Origin: Brucella pseudogrignonensis
Lineage (GTDB): Bacteria > Pseudomonadota > Alphaproteobacteria > Rhizobiales > Rhizobiaceae
Reading direction: 5' to 3'
Length of the DNA stretch: 64,000 nt
Assembly: GCF_002252525.1 (NCBI RefSeq)
Contig: NZ_NNRM01000011.1
Coordinates: forward strand, 1 to 64,000
Both the position numbers and the translations under genes were made by a program. The number at the start of each line of letters is the position of its first letter. Position 1 is the first letter of the stretch. Of this stretch, positions 10,084-19,784 are shown in pieces. The notes beneath the pieces are model-generated. The model was given only the letters and a program-made list of their open reading frames with translations, did no database searches and was not told where the DNA came from.

Positions 10084-10959
10084 ATGGCCGTTTCAGCAGA
10101 ACTTGAAGACCGCATCGTTTATGTGAATGGCGATTATGTCGCCGCGCGCGATGCAAAAATCTCGATCTTTGATCGTGGTTTTCTCTTTGGTGACGGAATT
10201 TACGAAGTAACCGCAGTCCTTGACGGCAAGCTGGTCGATAGCGACCCGCATATGAAGCGTCTGCGTCGTTCGACAGGTGAAATCGGCATTCCTATGCCGA
10301 TGAGCGAAGATGAGATTGTCGAGATCGAGCGCGAACTGATCCGCCGCAACAATCTCACCGAGGGTCTGGTCTATCTTCAAGTAACGCGCGGCGATGGTCG
10401 CGACCGTGATTTTGTCGCTAAAGGTTTGAAGCCATCAGTGGTTCTGTTCACCCAAGTTAAAGCCCTTGCGGTCCGGCCGGAAGTCGGAACAGGCATCCGC
10501 GTGCTTTCACTGGATGATCTGCGCTGGAAGCGTCGCGACATCAAAACCGTCTGCCTTCTGCCACAGGCTCTCGCCAAGGAAATCGCCCAGAATGCCGGTT
10601 GCAGCGAGGCCTGGATGTTAGAGGACGGCTACGTCACCGAAGGCGCATCTTCGACCGGCTATATCGTCACTCAGGATGATGTAATCGTCACCCGCCCGAA
10701 CAGCAATGCGGTCCTGCCGGGTTGCACACGTTTGTCGCTGTTGCAGCTCATTGCTGAAACCGGCATGAAGCTTGAAGAGCGTCTTTTCACGATTGATGAA
10801 GCCTATGCTGCGAAAGAAGCTTTCATGACCAGCGCGGGTACTTTTGTAACGCCGATTTCGTTTATCGACGACAAGCCTATCGGTGGCGGCAAGCCCGGTC
10901 CGGTCGCTCTCAAGCTCCGCGAGATTTATCTCGACCACGCGCGCCGTACGGCGATCTAA
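10084..10959 (+). CDS. dat: D-amino-acid transaminase (class IV aminotransferase)
   Basis: PLP enzyme that swaps the amino group between D-amino acids and 2-oxo acids, for example D-alanine and 2-oxoglutarate. 291 residues from ATG 10084; an ATG at 10057 is in the module A repeat and less likely. Seen: FDRGFLFGDGIYEV, typical of the D-alanine aminotransferase branch, a candidate PLP lysine at about 154 (RRDIKTVCLL) and TEGASSTGYIV. Branched-chain and 4-amino-4-deoxychorismate enzymes share this fold, so substrate is probable rather than certain. It stands alone, ended by a strong hairpin. Confidence 0.82.
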   Translation: MAVSAELEDRIVYVNGDYVAARDAKISIFDRGFLFGDGIYEVTAVLDGKLVDSDPHMKRLRRSTGEIGIPMPMSEDEIVEIERELIRRNNLTEGLVYLQVTRGDGRDRDFVAKGLKPSVVLFTQVKALAVRPEVGTGIRVLSLDDLRWKRRDIKTVCLLPQALAKEIAQNAGCSEAWMLEDGYVTEGASSTGYIVTQDDVIVTRPNSNAVLPGCTRLSLLQLIAETGMKLEERLFTIDEAYAAKEAFMTSAGTFVTPISFIDDKPIGGGKPGPVALKLREIYLDHARRTAI

Positions 10960-10968
10960 AAACACAAA

Positions 10969-10995
10969 TCGGGCCGGAACAATGTTCCGGCCCGA
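10969..10995 (+). terminator. Hairpin after the D-amino-acid transaminase
   Basis: Perfect arms TCGGGCCGGAAC / GTTCCGGCCCGA with a 3-nt loop, 10 nt after the stop. No long T run follows, but the very stable stem in the tail-to-tail gap suggests a terminator, perhaps for both directions. Confidence 0.7.
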
Positions 10996-11119
10996 ATGGC
11001 TTCTGCCTCCTTCTCCCAAAAGGCGAAGCACCAGCGCGATAACGCGCCGATTGTGAGCTTTTTTCCGCAAAAGCGGCCTCTGAAACACGTTAAATCGTGT
11101 CAAACCCGTGTCAGGAATA

Positions 11120-11136
11120 TGGCCATTTCATGGCCA
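11120..11136 (-). terminator. Small hairpin after gguB
   Basis: TGGCCAT and ATGGCCA arms around three bases, 9 nt past the gguB stop on the minus strand, followed by only a weak T-rich stretch. Possible terminator. Confidence 0.4.
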
Positions 11137-11144
11137 AAGCCCAT

Positions 11145-12344
11145 TTAGCGGCGCTGGTTATAGACGTCGATGCAGACGGCACCCAGCAGCACGATGCCCT
11201 TAATGACCTGCTGATAATCGATACCAATACCCAAGATCGACATGCCATTATTCATCACGCCCATGATGAGCGCGCCAATCACCGCACCCGTAACACGCCC
11301 CACACCACCGTATGCCGATGCACCACCGATGAAGCAGGCGGCAATCACGTCAAGCTCAAAACCAAGGCCAGCCTTTGGTGTCGCCGTGTTGAGACGAGCC
11401 GCGAAAACCAGACCCGCAAGCGCTGCCAGCACGCCCATATTCACGAAGACGAGGAAGGTCAGCCGCTCGGTTTTAACACCCGAAAGCTTGGCCGCATGGC
11501 GATTGCCACCCACCGCATAAATCTGACGACCGATCACTGTTCGGTTGGTCAGGAATGCATAGGCAGCGATCAAAACAGCCATGATAATCAGGACGTTAGG
11601 CATACCGCGATGCGACGAAATCAGCAGCGCGAGATAAGCAATACCTGCAAAGAATAGAATATTCTTGGCCACGAACAGGCCGAACGGTTCTGTCTCCACC
11701 TCATGCGCGATATGGCGCGCGCGCGATCTTGTGTTCTGCCAGACGATGAAGCCCGCAATGACCACGCCGAGGATCAGCGATGTGAGATAGATACCGCCTG
11801 ATGTTGTGCCAATAAACTCCGGAATGAAGCCGGACGAAAGCTTCTGGAAAACCTGCGGGAATGGCCCGACCGACTGCCCACCAAGAACGGCAAGCATCAG
11901 CCCCTTGAAAACCAGCATCCCCGCGAGCGTCACGATGAAAGATGGAATGTTGAAATAAGCGACCCAGAAGCCCTGCATCGCGCCGATAATCCCTCCTACC
12001 AGCAAGCACAGAATGGCTGCGATCGGAAATGGAATTCCCCACCGCACCATCATGACAGCTGCCAGTGCGCCGATGAAACCGCAGACCGATCCGACCGAAA
12101 GATCGATGTGCCCGGTCACGATAACCAGCAGCATTCCGAGCGCCATAATGACGATATAGCTGTTCTGCAGTACGAGATTGGTGAGGTTCAGCGGCTTCAT
12201 CAGCACGCCGCCGGTCACGATCTGGAAAAAGATCATGATCGCGATGAGCGAGAGCAACATTCCCGATTCACGCAGATTGTTTTTGAGATAACGCCCCACA
12301 CCGCTCGGCGCTTTCGGGCCGCTCTGAATTACGTTCTCGCTCAT
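11145..12344 (-). CDS. gguB: Multiple-monosaccharide ABC transporter permease
   Basis: 399 residues, about ten membrane segments, of the xylose/ribose-type permease family (IDLSVGSVCGFIG, the conserved loop of CUT2 permeases). It forms the membrane channel with GguA for sugars delivered by ChvE. Its ATG overlaps the gguA stop (TAATG), so translation is coupled. In Agrobacterium the homologous system imports galactose, arabinose, glucose and related sugars; here it lies downstream of the sugar-acid enzymes on the same strand, consistent with that role. Confidence 0.92.
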   Translation of the reverse strand: MSENVIQSGPKAPSGVGRYLKNNLRESGMLLSLIAIMIFFQIVTGGVLMKPLNLTNLVLQNSYIVIMALGMLLVIVTGHIDLSVGSVCGFIGALAAVMMVRWGIPFPIAAILCLLVGGIIGAMQGFWVAYFNIPSFIVTLAGMLVFKGLMLAVLGGQSVGPFPQVFQKLSSGFIPEFIGTTSGGIYLTSLILGVVIAGFIVWQNTRSRARHIAHEVETEPFGLFVAKNILFFAGIAYLALLISSHRGMPNVLIIMAVLIAAYAFLTNRTVIGRQIYAVGGNRHAAKLSGVKTERLTFLVFVNMGVLAALAGLVFAARLNTATPKAGLGFELDVIAACFIGGASAYGGVGRVTGAVIGALIMGVMNNGMSILGIGIDYQQVIKGIVLLGAVCIDVYNQRR

Positions 12345-13933
12345 TATTGTTTTCCCTTGTTCCGCATGATGGCGCGCATGATGTTCTCCTGCGTCGCTCC
12401 TTCGCCAGCCACTTCGCCGACGAAAGCTCCCTCATGCATGACGACAATGCGGTCGCAGATACCGATCAGTTCAGGCATTTCGGATGAAATGACGACCACG
12501 CCCTTGCCGCTGTCAGCCAGTGAATTGATGATTGTGTAAATGTCGTATTTCGCGCCCACATCGATGCCGCGCGTCGGTTCATCGAGGATCAGCACATCCG
12601 GCCCGGTGAACAGCCATTTCGACAGCACCACCTTCTGCTGGTTGCCGCCTGAAAGCGTGCCCGTTTCCTGATAGACGTTGTGGCAGCGGATGCTCATCTG
12701 ATCGCGATAGCTGTTCGCAACCTTCATTTCGCGAATACTGTCGATCACACCCTTGGGGCTGACACCGCGCAAATGTGCAAGCGATATGTTGCGCGATATA
12801 TTCTCGCCAAGAACAAGGCCCAGCTTTTTGCGGTCCTCAGTCACATAGGCGAGCCCCGATTTGATGGCGCGGGCGACCGTAGAAATATCAACCGGAGTGC
12901 CGTTCATACGAGCTTCACCGGAAATATTCGTACCCCATGAACGCCCGAAGAGGCTCATGGCAAACTCGGTACGACCAGCGCCCATCAGGCCGGCAATACC
13001 GACGATCTCACCGGCTCGCACCTTAAACGAAACGTTCTTGACGGAGTGGCGCTCCGGATGAAGCGGATGATAAACGGACCAGTTGTCGACCTCGAAAATC
13101 ACATCGCCAATGTTCGGATCGCGCTTTGGATAGCGGCTTTCCAGATCACGATCGACCATCTTGCGGATGATATCGTCTTCCTCGACCTCGCCAGCATTGC
13201 AATCAAGCGTTGCTACAGCGCGACCATCGCGCAGCACCGTGATCTTGTCGGCTACTTCACGAATTTCATTGAGCTTGTGCGAAATAAGGATCGAAGTGAT
13301 GCCCTGCGCGCGAAACTCGCGCAGCAATGCCAACAAGGCCGCACTATCGGTTTCGTTGAGGCTTGCCGTTGGCTCATCAAGGATCAGAAGGCGCACACGT
13401 TTGGAAAGCGCTTTGGCAATTTCGACGAGCTGCTGTTTGCCGACGCCAATATCCGTCACCAGCGTATCCGGCGATTCCGTCAGGCCAACCTTCTTCAAAA
13501 GCGCCTTTGTGCGGCTATGCACCTCGCTGCGGTCAATAACACCATAGCTTGCAGGCGGATTGACGAGAAAAATATTCTCAGCAATCGTCATGAGCGGCAC
13601 CAGCGCCAGCTCCTGATGGATGATGACAATGCCAAGCGCTTCGGAATCATTGATATCGCGGAAGTGTCGCTCTTCTCCGTCAAAAAAGATCGAACCTTCA
13701 TAGCTGCCGGAGGGATAAACACCCGACAGCACTTTCATCAGCGTTGATTTGCCCGCGCCGTTTTCGCCGACAAATGCGTGAATCTCTCCCGGCATCACGG
13801 TAAAATTGACATCGCTCAACGCCTTCACGACACCGAAGGATTTGCTGATGCCGCGCATCTCAAGCAGGGGTTTACCGGCAATATCCGGCTGACCGCTGTT
13901 CTGCTCAAGCGGGACAGGATTGGCTACGTTCAT
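12344..13933 (-). CDS. gguA: Multiple-monosaccharide ABC transporter ATPase, two nucleotide-binding domains
   Basis: 529 residues with two fused ATPase halves, typical of CUT2 sugar importers. First half: Walker [10 protein letters not shown], Walker [12 protein letters not shown]. Second half: degenerate Walker A (GLMGAGRTE), intact signature [15 protein letters not shown] and [11 protein letters not shown]. The uneven pair is normal for the family. It couples ATP hydrolysis to transport through GguB. It follows chvE after 273 bp that contain two hairpins. Confidence 0.93.
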   Translation of the reverse strand: MNVANPVPLEQNSGQPDIAGKPLLEMRGISKSFGVVKALSDVNFTVMPGEIHAFVGENGAGKSTLMKVLSGVYPSGSYEGSIFFDGEERHFRDINDSEALGIVIIHQELALVPLMTIAENIFLVNPPASYGVIDRSEVHSRTKALLKKVGLTESPDTLVTDIGVGKQQLVEIAKALSKRVRLLILDEPTASLNETDSAALLALLREFRAQGITSILISHKLNEIREVADKITVLRDGRAVATLDCNAGEVEEDDIIRKMVDRDLESRYPKRDPNIGDVIFEVDNWSVYHPLHPERHSVKNVSFKVRAGEIVGIAGLMGAGRTEFAMSLFGRSWGTNISGEARMNGTPVDISTVARAIKSGLAYVTEDRKKLGLVLGENISRNISLAHLRGVSPKGVIDSIREMKVANSYRDQMSIRCHNVYQETGTLSGGNQQKVVLSKWLFTGPDVLILDEPTRGIDVGAKYDIYTIINSLADSGKGVVVISSEMPELIGICDRIVVMHEGAFVGEVAGEGATQENIMRAIMRNKGKQ

Positions 13934-13949
13934 CGCTCGCTCCCATTAC

Positions 13950-13991
13950 TAGAGCGCCACGCGCCCTCTGGGGCGCACAAATCTCGCTCTA
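13950..13991. repeat. Degenerate module B palindrome upstream of gguA
   Basis: TAGAGCG and CGCTCTA form the outer arms, with an inner GCGCCC/GGGCGC pair. It resembles the AGAGCG...CGCTCT palindromes found elsewhere in this window. It lies in the chvE-gguA gap and may form a hairpin in the mRNA. Confidence 0.45.
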
Positions 13992-14170
13992 AATATCTGT
14001 ATTTACAGCATAATTTTACCTTAACTTACTCAAGTTGAAGGAATTAAGCTGTAGCCTGCCATGCCATCATTCTGCGAACCCTCAGCCCTCAAAAAGACAA
14101 CGCTGTCAATCTGTTAGCCTAACCCAGTTCGAAAACTGGGTGGCGGGGATGGTGGCAATGAGCAGGCATT

Positions 14171-14198
14171 CCGGACGCGTTTATCAGCACGCGTCCGG
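14171..14198 (-). terminator. Hairpin between chvE and gguA
   Basis: Perfect 10-bp arms CCGGACGCGT / ACGCGTCCGG with an 8-nt loop, 9 nt past the chvE stop. There is no T run, so it more likely protects the chvE mRNA 3' end or partly attenuates read-through. A second small hairpin (ACCCAGTT/AACTGGGT) lies at 14122-14141. Confidence 0.6.
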
Positions 14199-14206
14199 GC
14201 ACAAAT

Positions 14207-15271
14207 TTACTGGATCTGGTCTTCTTTGTAATAACCGCTATCGACCAGAACCTGCTTCCAGTTCGACTTGTCGACAATAACCGGCTTGAGCAGATAAGAC
14301 GGCACAACCTTGACGCCATTGTCATAGGTCTTTGTGTCGTTCACTTCTGGTTCCTTGCCGCTCATCAGCGCGTCAACCATATCGACAGTCACCTTGGCGA
14401 GTTCGCGCGTATCCTTGAAGATGGTCGAGTTCTGCTCGCCAGCAAGGATCGACTTGACCGAAGGCACTTCCGCATCCTGACCGGATACGATCGGCATTGG
14501 CATATCACCGCTGCCATAGCCTACACCCTTGAGCGAGGACAGGATACCGATGGAAATACCATCATAAGGCGACAGCACTGCATTGAGCTTCTTGTCGGAA
14601 TAGAAAGCCGAAAGGATCGAATCCATACGGGCCTGAGCGGTCGCACCATCCCAGCGCAGCGTTGCTACCTTGTCCATGCCGGTCTGGCCGCTGGCAACAA
14701 CGAGCTTACCGCTGTCGATATATGGCTGGAGAACCGACATTGCGCCGTTGTAGAAGAAGTAGGCATTGTTATCGTCAGGCGAACCACCGAAAAGCTCGAT
14801 ATTGAACGGGCCTTCCTTATTCTTGAGATCAAGAGCAGTCTCAATGGACTGTGCCTGAAGTACGCCGACCTGGAAGTTATCGAAGGTCGCGTAATACGAC
14901 ACATTCGGCGTATCGCGGATCAAACGGTCATAAGCGATGACCTTGATGCCTGCTTCATTGGCCTTGGCCAGCACATCTGAAAGCGTTGTGCCGTCGATCG
15001 ATGCCACAACAAGAACCTTGGCGCCCTTGGTGACCATGTTTTCGATCTGGGCCAGCTGGTTTGGAACATCGTCTTCAGCATACTGAAGATCGGTCTGATA
15101 ACCGCGCTCTTTGAGCACCTTTACCATGTTGTCGCCGTCTGCAATCCAGCGCGCCGACGACTTGGTTGGCATTGCTACACCCACAAGACCTTTGTCCTCT
15201 GCGTGTGCAAAGCCGGTAAAGGCAAAGGCGGCCATAGCCACTGCCAGTGTTAATGATTTTATGCCTGCCAT
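14207..15271 (-). CDS. chvE: ChvE-type periplasmic multiple-sugar-binding protein
   Basis: 354 residues with a clear signal peptide ([18 protein letters not shown]). The mature sequence follows the ChvE/xylose-binding pattern ([19 protein letters not shown], then [18 protein letters not shown] and [15 protein letters not shown]). It binds monosaccharides such as galactose, arabinose and glucose in the periplasm for GguAB. In Agrobacterium ChvE also signals to VirA; nothing of that kind is visible here. GGGAGTGAG precedes the ATG. First gene of chvE-gguA-gguB. Confidence 0.95.
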   Translation of the reverse strand: MAGIKSLTLAVAMAAFAFTGFAHAEDKGLVGVAMPTKSSARWIADGDNMVKVLKERGYQTDLQYAEDDVPNQLAQIENMVTKGAKVLVVASIDGTTLSDVLAKANEAGIKVIAYDRLIRDTPNVSYYATFDNFQVGVLQAQSIETALDLKNKEGPFNIELFGGSPDDNNAYFFYNGAMSVLQPYIDSGKLVVASGQTGMDKVATLRWDGATAQARMDSILSAFYSDKKLNAVLSPYDGISIGILSSLKGVGYGSGDMPMPIVSGQDAEVPSVKSILAGEQNSTIFKDTRELAKVTVDMVDALMSGKEPEVNDTKTYDNGVKVVPSYLLKPVIVDKSNWKQVLVDSGYYKEDQIQ

Positions 15272-15390
15272 TGTCTCACTCCCAAATTGGGACAGGCTCT
15301 ATAAGCCTGCCGTTCTCCCAAAATTTCCGCCCCCGCCGTTAGGCCCTGCGGAATTCCTCCAAAACAAGATGCTTTAAGCTTTCGTTTTTA

Positions 15391-15437
15391 CGCATGTCTT
15401 TGTCCCAAAACCGGTTCCCACTTTTGGGAGACATGCT
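15391..15437. repeat. Palindromic extragenic repeat, module A-like
   Basis: Outer arms GCATGTC / GACATGC and inner CCCAAAA / TTTTGGG form a nested hairpin between dgoA and chvE. It resembles the module A copies but has its own arms. It ends at the dgoA stop and could act as a terminator or mRNA 3'-end stabiliser for the enzyme genes. Confidence 0.6.
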
Positions 15438-16070
15438 CTAGCCCACGATCTTGTCCCATGCCTCAACCGCACGCTGCGCGCGTTCACGCACGTCAGCGAC
15501 CGTCAAACCAGCCTTGTAAAGACTGGAACCAAGTCCGAAACAGCTCACTCCCGCTGCCCGATAAGTCGCAAAATCATTTTCCGATACACCACCCACGGCG
15601 CCCACCGGAATATCCTTCGGCAAGACCGCGCAAATGGCCTTGATACCGTCAGCACCCAGCACGCTTGCCGGGAAAAATTTCAGCGCTGATGCGCCAGCAT
15701 GAATGGCGCTAAAAGCCTCGGTCGGCGTAAACACGCCAGGCATCGTCACCATGCCATGTCTGCTCGCGCGGCGAATGACATCAGGCTCGACATTGGGGCT
15801 GACCAGAAGTCGACCACCAACATCATTGAGCCGATCCACATTCTCGACCGAAAGCACTGTGCCAGCACCAATCAGCACATTGTCTGGCGCGAGCTTGGCA
15901 GCCTTTTCAATGGATACAAACGGCTCCGGCGAATTGAGCGGAATTTCAATCGCCTCAAAACCCACCTCGATCAGAGCGGTGACAACGCCTTCCGTTTCTT
16001 CTGGTCGAATGCCGCGCAGGATAGCCACCAGCGGATAACGAAGCTTCGGCCATACGATACGTTCGCTCAT
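15438..16070 (-). CDS. dgoA: 2-dehydro-3-deoxy-6-phosphogalactonate aldolase
   Basis: Class I aldolase that splits KDPGal into pyruvate and D-glyceraldehyde 3-phosphate. 210 residues, normal for the KDPG/KDPGal family. Seen: base glutamate at about 42 (FEAIEIPLNSP) and Schiff-base lysine at about 131 (SALKFFPASVLG). The galactonate rather than gluconate form is indicated by the neighbouring dgoK and by sequence type. Its ATG overlaps the dgoK stop (ATGA). Final catabolic step in the island. Confidence 0.92.
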   Translation of the reverse strand: MSERIVWPKLRYPLVAILRGIRPEETEGVVTALIEVGFEAIEIPLNSPEPFVSIEKAAKLAPDNVLIGAGTVLSVENVDRLNDVGGRLLVSPNVEPDVIRRASRHGMVTMPGVFTPTEAFSAIHAGASALKFFPASVLGADGIKAICAVLPKDIPVGAVGGVSENDFATYRAAGVSCFGLGSSLYKAGLTVADVRERAQRAVEAWDKIVG

Positions 16071-16996
16071 TGCGCGCCTCCCGCAAATGCGTGTTTTGCC
16101 GCCATAAACAGCCCATCGCGCACCAGCTCATCGGCCTCGATGCGGTTCACTTTCACACCGGAAATCTCAAGTGCAGAAGCATAAAGCGCACCCATCATGC
16201 CGTCGGAAAGCAGCAGAACCTCGCTTGGTTTACCAAACAATGTGCGGCCACCGGCAACTTCCAGCCCGATCAACAGACCCGACAGACGTGCAAGCTGATC
16301 TGTCGGCTTATAGTCATGCACCAGCCAGCCAGCGCGCACCGTAAAGAGCGCATTGGCGATAAGCTCAGGTGTCTCAAGCGAGGCTTTGACACCCGCAGCA
16401 AAGGCTGCACTCTTTGGATCAACCGGCCCAGCTCCTTCAAGCGCACCGGCCAGAACCGACTTGTCTTTCAGGAGTGCGAACAATTCGCCGGTCATGAAAG
16501 AGCGGTAATCGTTAAGCTTGCCGTCTGCGATATGCACCCACTTCGCATGAGTGCCGGGCATCACCACCACGGCATCACGCGTGCCGCGATGCACCAGCCC
16601 AAGCAGCTTGGTTTCTTCGCCGCGCATTACGTCGGGCGCATCCTCGCTACGTCGCGCAACACCCGGCAGCATGATGACATGCCGCTTTGCAGGCACGCGC
16701 ACCGCAGCAGCGACCACTCCTTCAAGCCCGGCAGGCAAATTCATATAGGGTGCTTCGATCCAGCCGGTCCGCGAACCGGCCATACCGCAGATCACCACCG
16801 GCAGATCATCCGGCGCATCCACGGAGGCAAGATGCCGTTCGAGCAGCGTCTCAAAACCCGTTTCTTTTGCTGAGATCAACCCGTCGTCGCCGCGGCTTTC
16901 CTTGAGCACATTGCCATCAAAATCCAGCGTCCAGAGGCGGAACCGGGTTGTCCCCCAATCCGCCACTGCCGCAAATGGTGTTTTTGCGCCGGACAT
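16067..16996 (-). CDS. dgoK: 2-dehydro-3-deoxygalactonokinase
   Basis: Phosphorylates 2-keto-3-deoxygalactonate at O6 with ATP to give the substrate of DgoA. 309 residues. Seen: ADWGTTRFRLW phosphate loop near the N terminus, typical of the DgoK family, and VVMPGTHAKWV in the middle. Its ATG directly abuts the TAA of the dehydratase, and its own stop overlaps dgoA, so the three are one translationally coupled block. Confidence 0.92.
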   Translation of the reverse strand: MSGAKTPFAAVADWGTTRFRLWTLDFDGNVLKESRGDDGLISAKETGFETLLERHLASVDAPDDLPVVICGMAGSRTGWIEAPYMNLPAGLEGVVAAAVRVPAKRHVIMLPGVARRSEDAPDVMRGEETKLLGLVHRGTRDAVVVMPGTHAKWVHIADGKLNDYRSFMTGELFALLKDKSVLAGALEGAGPVDPKSAAFAAGVKASLETPELIANALFTVRAGWLVHDYKPTDQLARLSGLLIGLEVAGGRTLFGKPSEVLLLSDGMMGALYASALEISGVKVNRIEADELVRDGLFMAAKHAFAGGAQ

Positions 16997-18802
16997 TTAG
17001 TGGTTATCTCGCGGCAGGCCACGCGTATGCGCAATGTCCTGATATTTGACTGCGTTTTCGAGAACGGCACCTGTTTCCATCTGGCCAACAACCGCGCGCT
17101 GAATTTCCTGCCACGGCGTCTGGCTTTCCGGATATTTGTAACCACCAGCAGCTTCGAGAGCCTTGCGGCGTTCTGCCAGTTCTTCATCAGAAATCAGAAT
17201 ATCGGCAGTGCCGCGACCAAGATCGATACGCACACGATCACCCATTCTGAGCAGCGCCAGACCACCACCAGCAGCTGCTTCTGGTGATGCATTGAGGATT
17301 GATGGCGAACCAGATGTGCCCGACTGACGGCCGTCGCCAATGCATGGCAGCGAGCTTATGCCCTTCTTCAAGAGATAGTCTGGCGCGCGCATATTCACGA
17401 CTTCTGCCGCGCCCGGATAGCCGATTGGCCCTGCCCCACGCATGAACAGCACGGTATGCTCATCGATTTCCAGCGACGGGTCGTCGATGCGGTGATGATA
17501 ATCTTCCGGGCCGTCAAACACGACAGCCTTGCCTTCAAAGGCATTCGGATCTTTCTCGTCAGTGAGATAGCGATTGCGGAATTCTTCCGAAATAACGCTG
17601 AGCTTCATAATCGCCGACGAGAACAGATTACCGCGCAACACGCGGAACCCGGCATGGCTCTTCAATGGATCATCATAAGTCTTGATGACATTGCTGTCTT
17701 CAATCGTGGCGTTCTTGCAGTTTTCACCGATGGTCTTGCCGTTAACAGTCAGCGCATTCTCATGAATGAGGCCCTGCCCCATCAGCTGATTGACGACTGC
17801 TGGCACACCACCCGCATGGTAATAATCTTCACCGAGATACTCACCCGCTGGCTGAAGATTGACCAGCAGCGGAATTTCCTCACCATATTTCTGCCAGTCG
17901 TCAATCGTCAGATCGACGCCAACGTGACGCGCCAGCGCATTCAAATGGATCGGCGCATTGGTCGAACCACCAATTGCCGAATTCACGCGAATTGCATTGA
18001 TGAATGCTTCCTTGGTCATGATGTCTGTTGGCTTCAGATCTTCATAGACCATCTCAACAATACGGCGGCCCGTCAGATAGGACACTTCCTGACGATCACG
18101 ATAAGGCGCTGGAATTGCCGCCGAACCCGGCAGCTGCATACCAAGCGCTTCGGCAAGCGAATTCATCGTCGTTGCTGTGCCCATCGTGTTGCAATAGCCG
18201 GTCGATGGTGCCGACGAAGCAACCAGCTTGATAAAGCCCGCATAGTCGATCTCGCCTTTGGCGAGCAACTCGCGCGCCTTCCAGACGATGGTGCCCGAAC
18301 CCGTGCGTTCGCCACGGAACCAGCCATTGAGCATCGGACCAACCGACAGCGCAATCGCAGGAATATTGACGGTTGCAGCAGCCATCAGGCAGGCAGGCGT
18401 GGTCTTGTCACAACCAATCGTCAGCACAACACCATCGAGCGGATAGCCATAAAGCACTTCGACAAGGCCGAGATATGCGAGGTTGCGATCAAGGCCCGCA
18501 GTCGGACGTTTGCCAGTTTCCTGGATCGGATGAACCGGAAATTCGATCACGATACCGCCCGCTTCACGCACACCTTCACGCACGCGATTGGCCAGCTCCA
18601 GATGATGACGGTTGCACGGTGAAAGGTCAGAGCCCGTCTGCGCAATGCCGATGATCGGTCGACCGGATTGCAGCTCTTCCTGACTGAGACCGTAATTCAT
18701 GTAGCGCTCAAGATAGAGCGCGGTCATATCGACATTGTCCGGATTATCGAACCATGCGCGTGAACGGAACTTTGGCGTTTGAGGAGTAACGGGCTTATTC
18801 AT
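16997..18802 (-). CDS. IlvD/Edd-family sugar-acid dehydratase (galactonate/arabinonate type)
   Basis: Iron-sulfur dehydratase converting an aldonate to its 2-keto-3-deoxy form. 601 residues from ATG 18802 with AGGA upstream; the upstream frame extension lacks a ribosome site. Seen: cluster cysteines at about 63 ([10 protein letters not shown]), 131 ([10 protein letters not shown]) and 204 (TGYCNTMG), and the conserved lysine at 133. The family includes L-arabinonate dehydratases that also take D-galactonate and D-fuconate; the dgoK-dgoA context here points to D-galactonate as a main substrate. The stop abuts dgoK. Confidence 0.88.
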   Translation of the reverse strand: MNKPVTPQTPKFRSRAWFDNPDNVDMTALYLERYMNYGLSQEELQSGRPIIGIAQTGSDLSPCNRHHLELANRVREGVREAGGIVIEFPVHPIQETGKRPTAGLDRNLAYLGLVEVLYGYPLDGVVLTIGCDKTTPACLMAAATVNIPAIALSVGPMLNGWFRGERTGSGTIVWKARELLAKGEIDYAGFIKLVASSAPSTGYCNTMGTATTMNSLAEALGMQLPGSAAIPAPYRDRQEVSYLTGRRIVEMVYEDLKPTDIMTKEAFINAIRVNSAIGGSTNAPIHLNALARHVGVDLTIDDWQKYGEEIPLLVNLQPAGEYLGEDYYHAGGVPAVVNQLMGQGLIHENALTVNGKTIGENCKNATIEDSNVIKTYDDPLKSHAGFRVLRGNLFSSAIMKLSVISEEFRNRYLTDEKDPNAFEGKAVVFDGPEDYHHRIDDPSLEIDEHTVLFMRGAGPIGYPGAAEVVNMRAPDYLLKKGISSLPCIGDGRQSGTSGSPSILNASPEAAAGGGLALLRMGDRVRIDLGRGTADILISDEELAERRKALEAAGGYKYPESQTPWQEIQRAVVGQMETGAVLENAVKYQDIAHTRGLPRDNH

Positions 18803-18847
18803 ATCACTGTCCTGCGTGGGTAAGAGACCGCCGGGCGGTCCCATTTC

Positions 18848-19783
18848 CTAATCTTCAAAAGCTTCAACCACATGCCGCTGTCCCAGAAGGAAGGCATCGG
18901 CAACATGGGTCAGAGGCGCCAGATCAACATCGCTCTGCCCTTCGCCAACCAGCTTCACAAAGTTCTGGTAAAGACGCTGATATTCACGATCAGGCTCGGC
19001 CATTTTCTCCGTGCCTGCGATGGTCAGGCGGCTACCGCCATGGCTCAACAGCAGCGTGCCTTTATCGGCCTCGACACGAATATCCCATGTCTGCGGACCC
19101 GTCTGGCGCCAGTCGAGTTCAAAGGAAACCGGAACACCGCTTTCCGTCTCAAACGCGAGATCAGCTGCAATCGGTGCCGCACGATTTTCAGGGAAATAAA
19201 GATCGGACTTTGTCAGGAAAAACCGTTCCGGCAAAATATGCGTGACAATCGACAGCGCATTGATGCCCGGATCGAATACACCAAGACCACCCGGCTCCCA
19301 GATCCATTGCTGGCCGGGATGCCAATGACGCACATCCTCTTTCCACGACACTGCAACAGATTTGATTACAGCGCCTTTCAGAAATTCGCGGGCAGGTTCA
19401 ACGGCTGCGGCTTCGCGTGAATGCCAGGTCGCATAAAGCGTAACACCCTGCTTTTCAGCAAAACGCGTCAGCGCCTGCACTTCCGAAATCGTCGCACCCG
19501 GAGGCTTCTCCAGCATCACATGCTTGCGCGCGCTCAGTGCTGCATAGGCTTGCTGAAATCGGCCCTGCGGTGGCGTGCAAAGCGACACCGCGTCAATGGC
19601 GACATCACTCTCCAGCAGCTGGTCGATATCGTGAAAGGATGGCAAACCATCAAGACCAGCATTGCGGCTGGCAATGGCTTTGAGCTCAATGCCATCAATG
19701 GCTTCGATGGATGGCAGATGCTGATCGCGGGCAATCTTGCCAAGACCAACGATTGCCAGACTTATATTGGATGCGGTCGCCAT
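18848..19783 (-). CDS. D-galactose / L-arabinose 1-dehydrogenase (Gfo/Idh/MocA family)
   Basis: Oxidises the aldose at C1 to the lactone with NAD(P)+. 311 residues: Rossmann start AIVGLGKIARDQHLP, the EKPPGAT motif of the family (about residue 94), and WIWEPGGLGVFDPGINALS, as in galactose/arabinose 1-dehydrogenases. First oxidative step of the pathway whose later steps are the adjacent dehydratase, DgoK and DgoA. Which sugar is preferred cannot be told. No lactonase gene is visible in the window; the lactone may open spontaneously or be handled elsewhere. Confidence 0.86.
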   Translation of the reverse strand: MATASNISLAIVGLGKIARDQHLPSIEAIDGIELKAIASRNAGLDGLPSFHDIDQLLESDVAIDAVSLCTPPQGRFQQAYAALSARKHVMLEKPPGATISEVQALTRFAEKQGVTLYATWHSREAAAVEPAREFLKGAVIKSVAVSWKEDVRHWHPGQQWIWEPGGLGVFDPGINALSIVTHILPERFFLTKSDLYFPENRAAPIAADLAFETESGVPVSFELDWRQTGPQTWDIRVEADKGTLLLSHGGSRLTIAGTEKMAEPDREYQRLYQNFVKLVGEGQSDVDLAPLTHVADAFLLGQRHVVEAFED

Positions 19784-19784
19784 T

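Noticed and set aside
17456-18622. 388-codon plus-strand frame opposite the dehydratase gene
   Set aside because: Shadow of an intact IlvD/Edd-type gene with all catalytic cysteines; composition is rich in His/Arg/Ile as expected for antisense.
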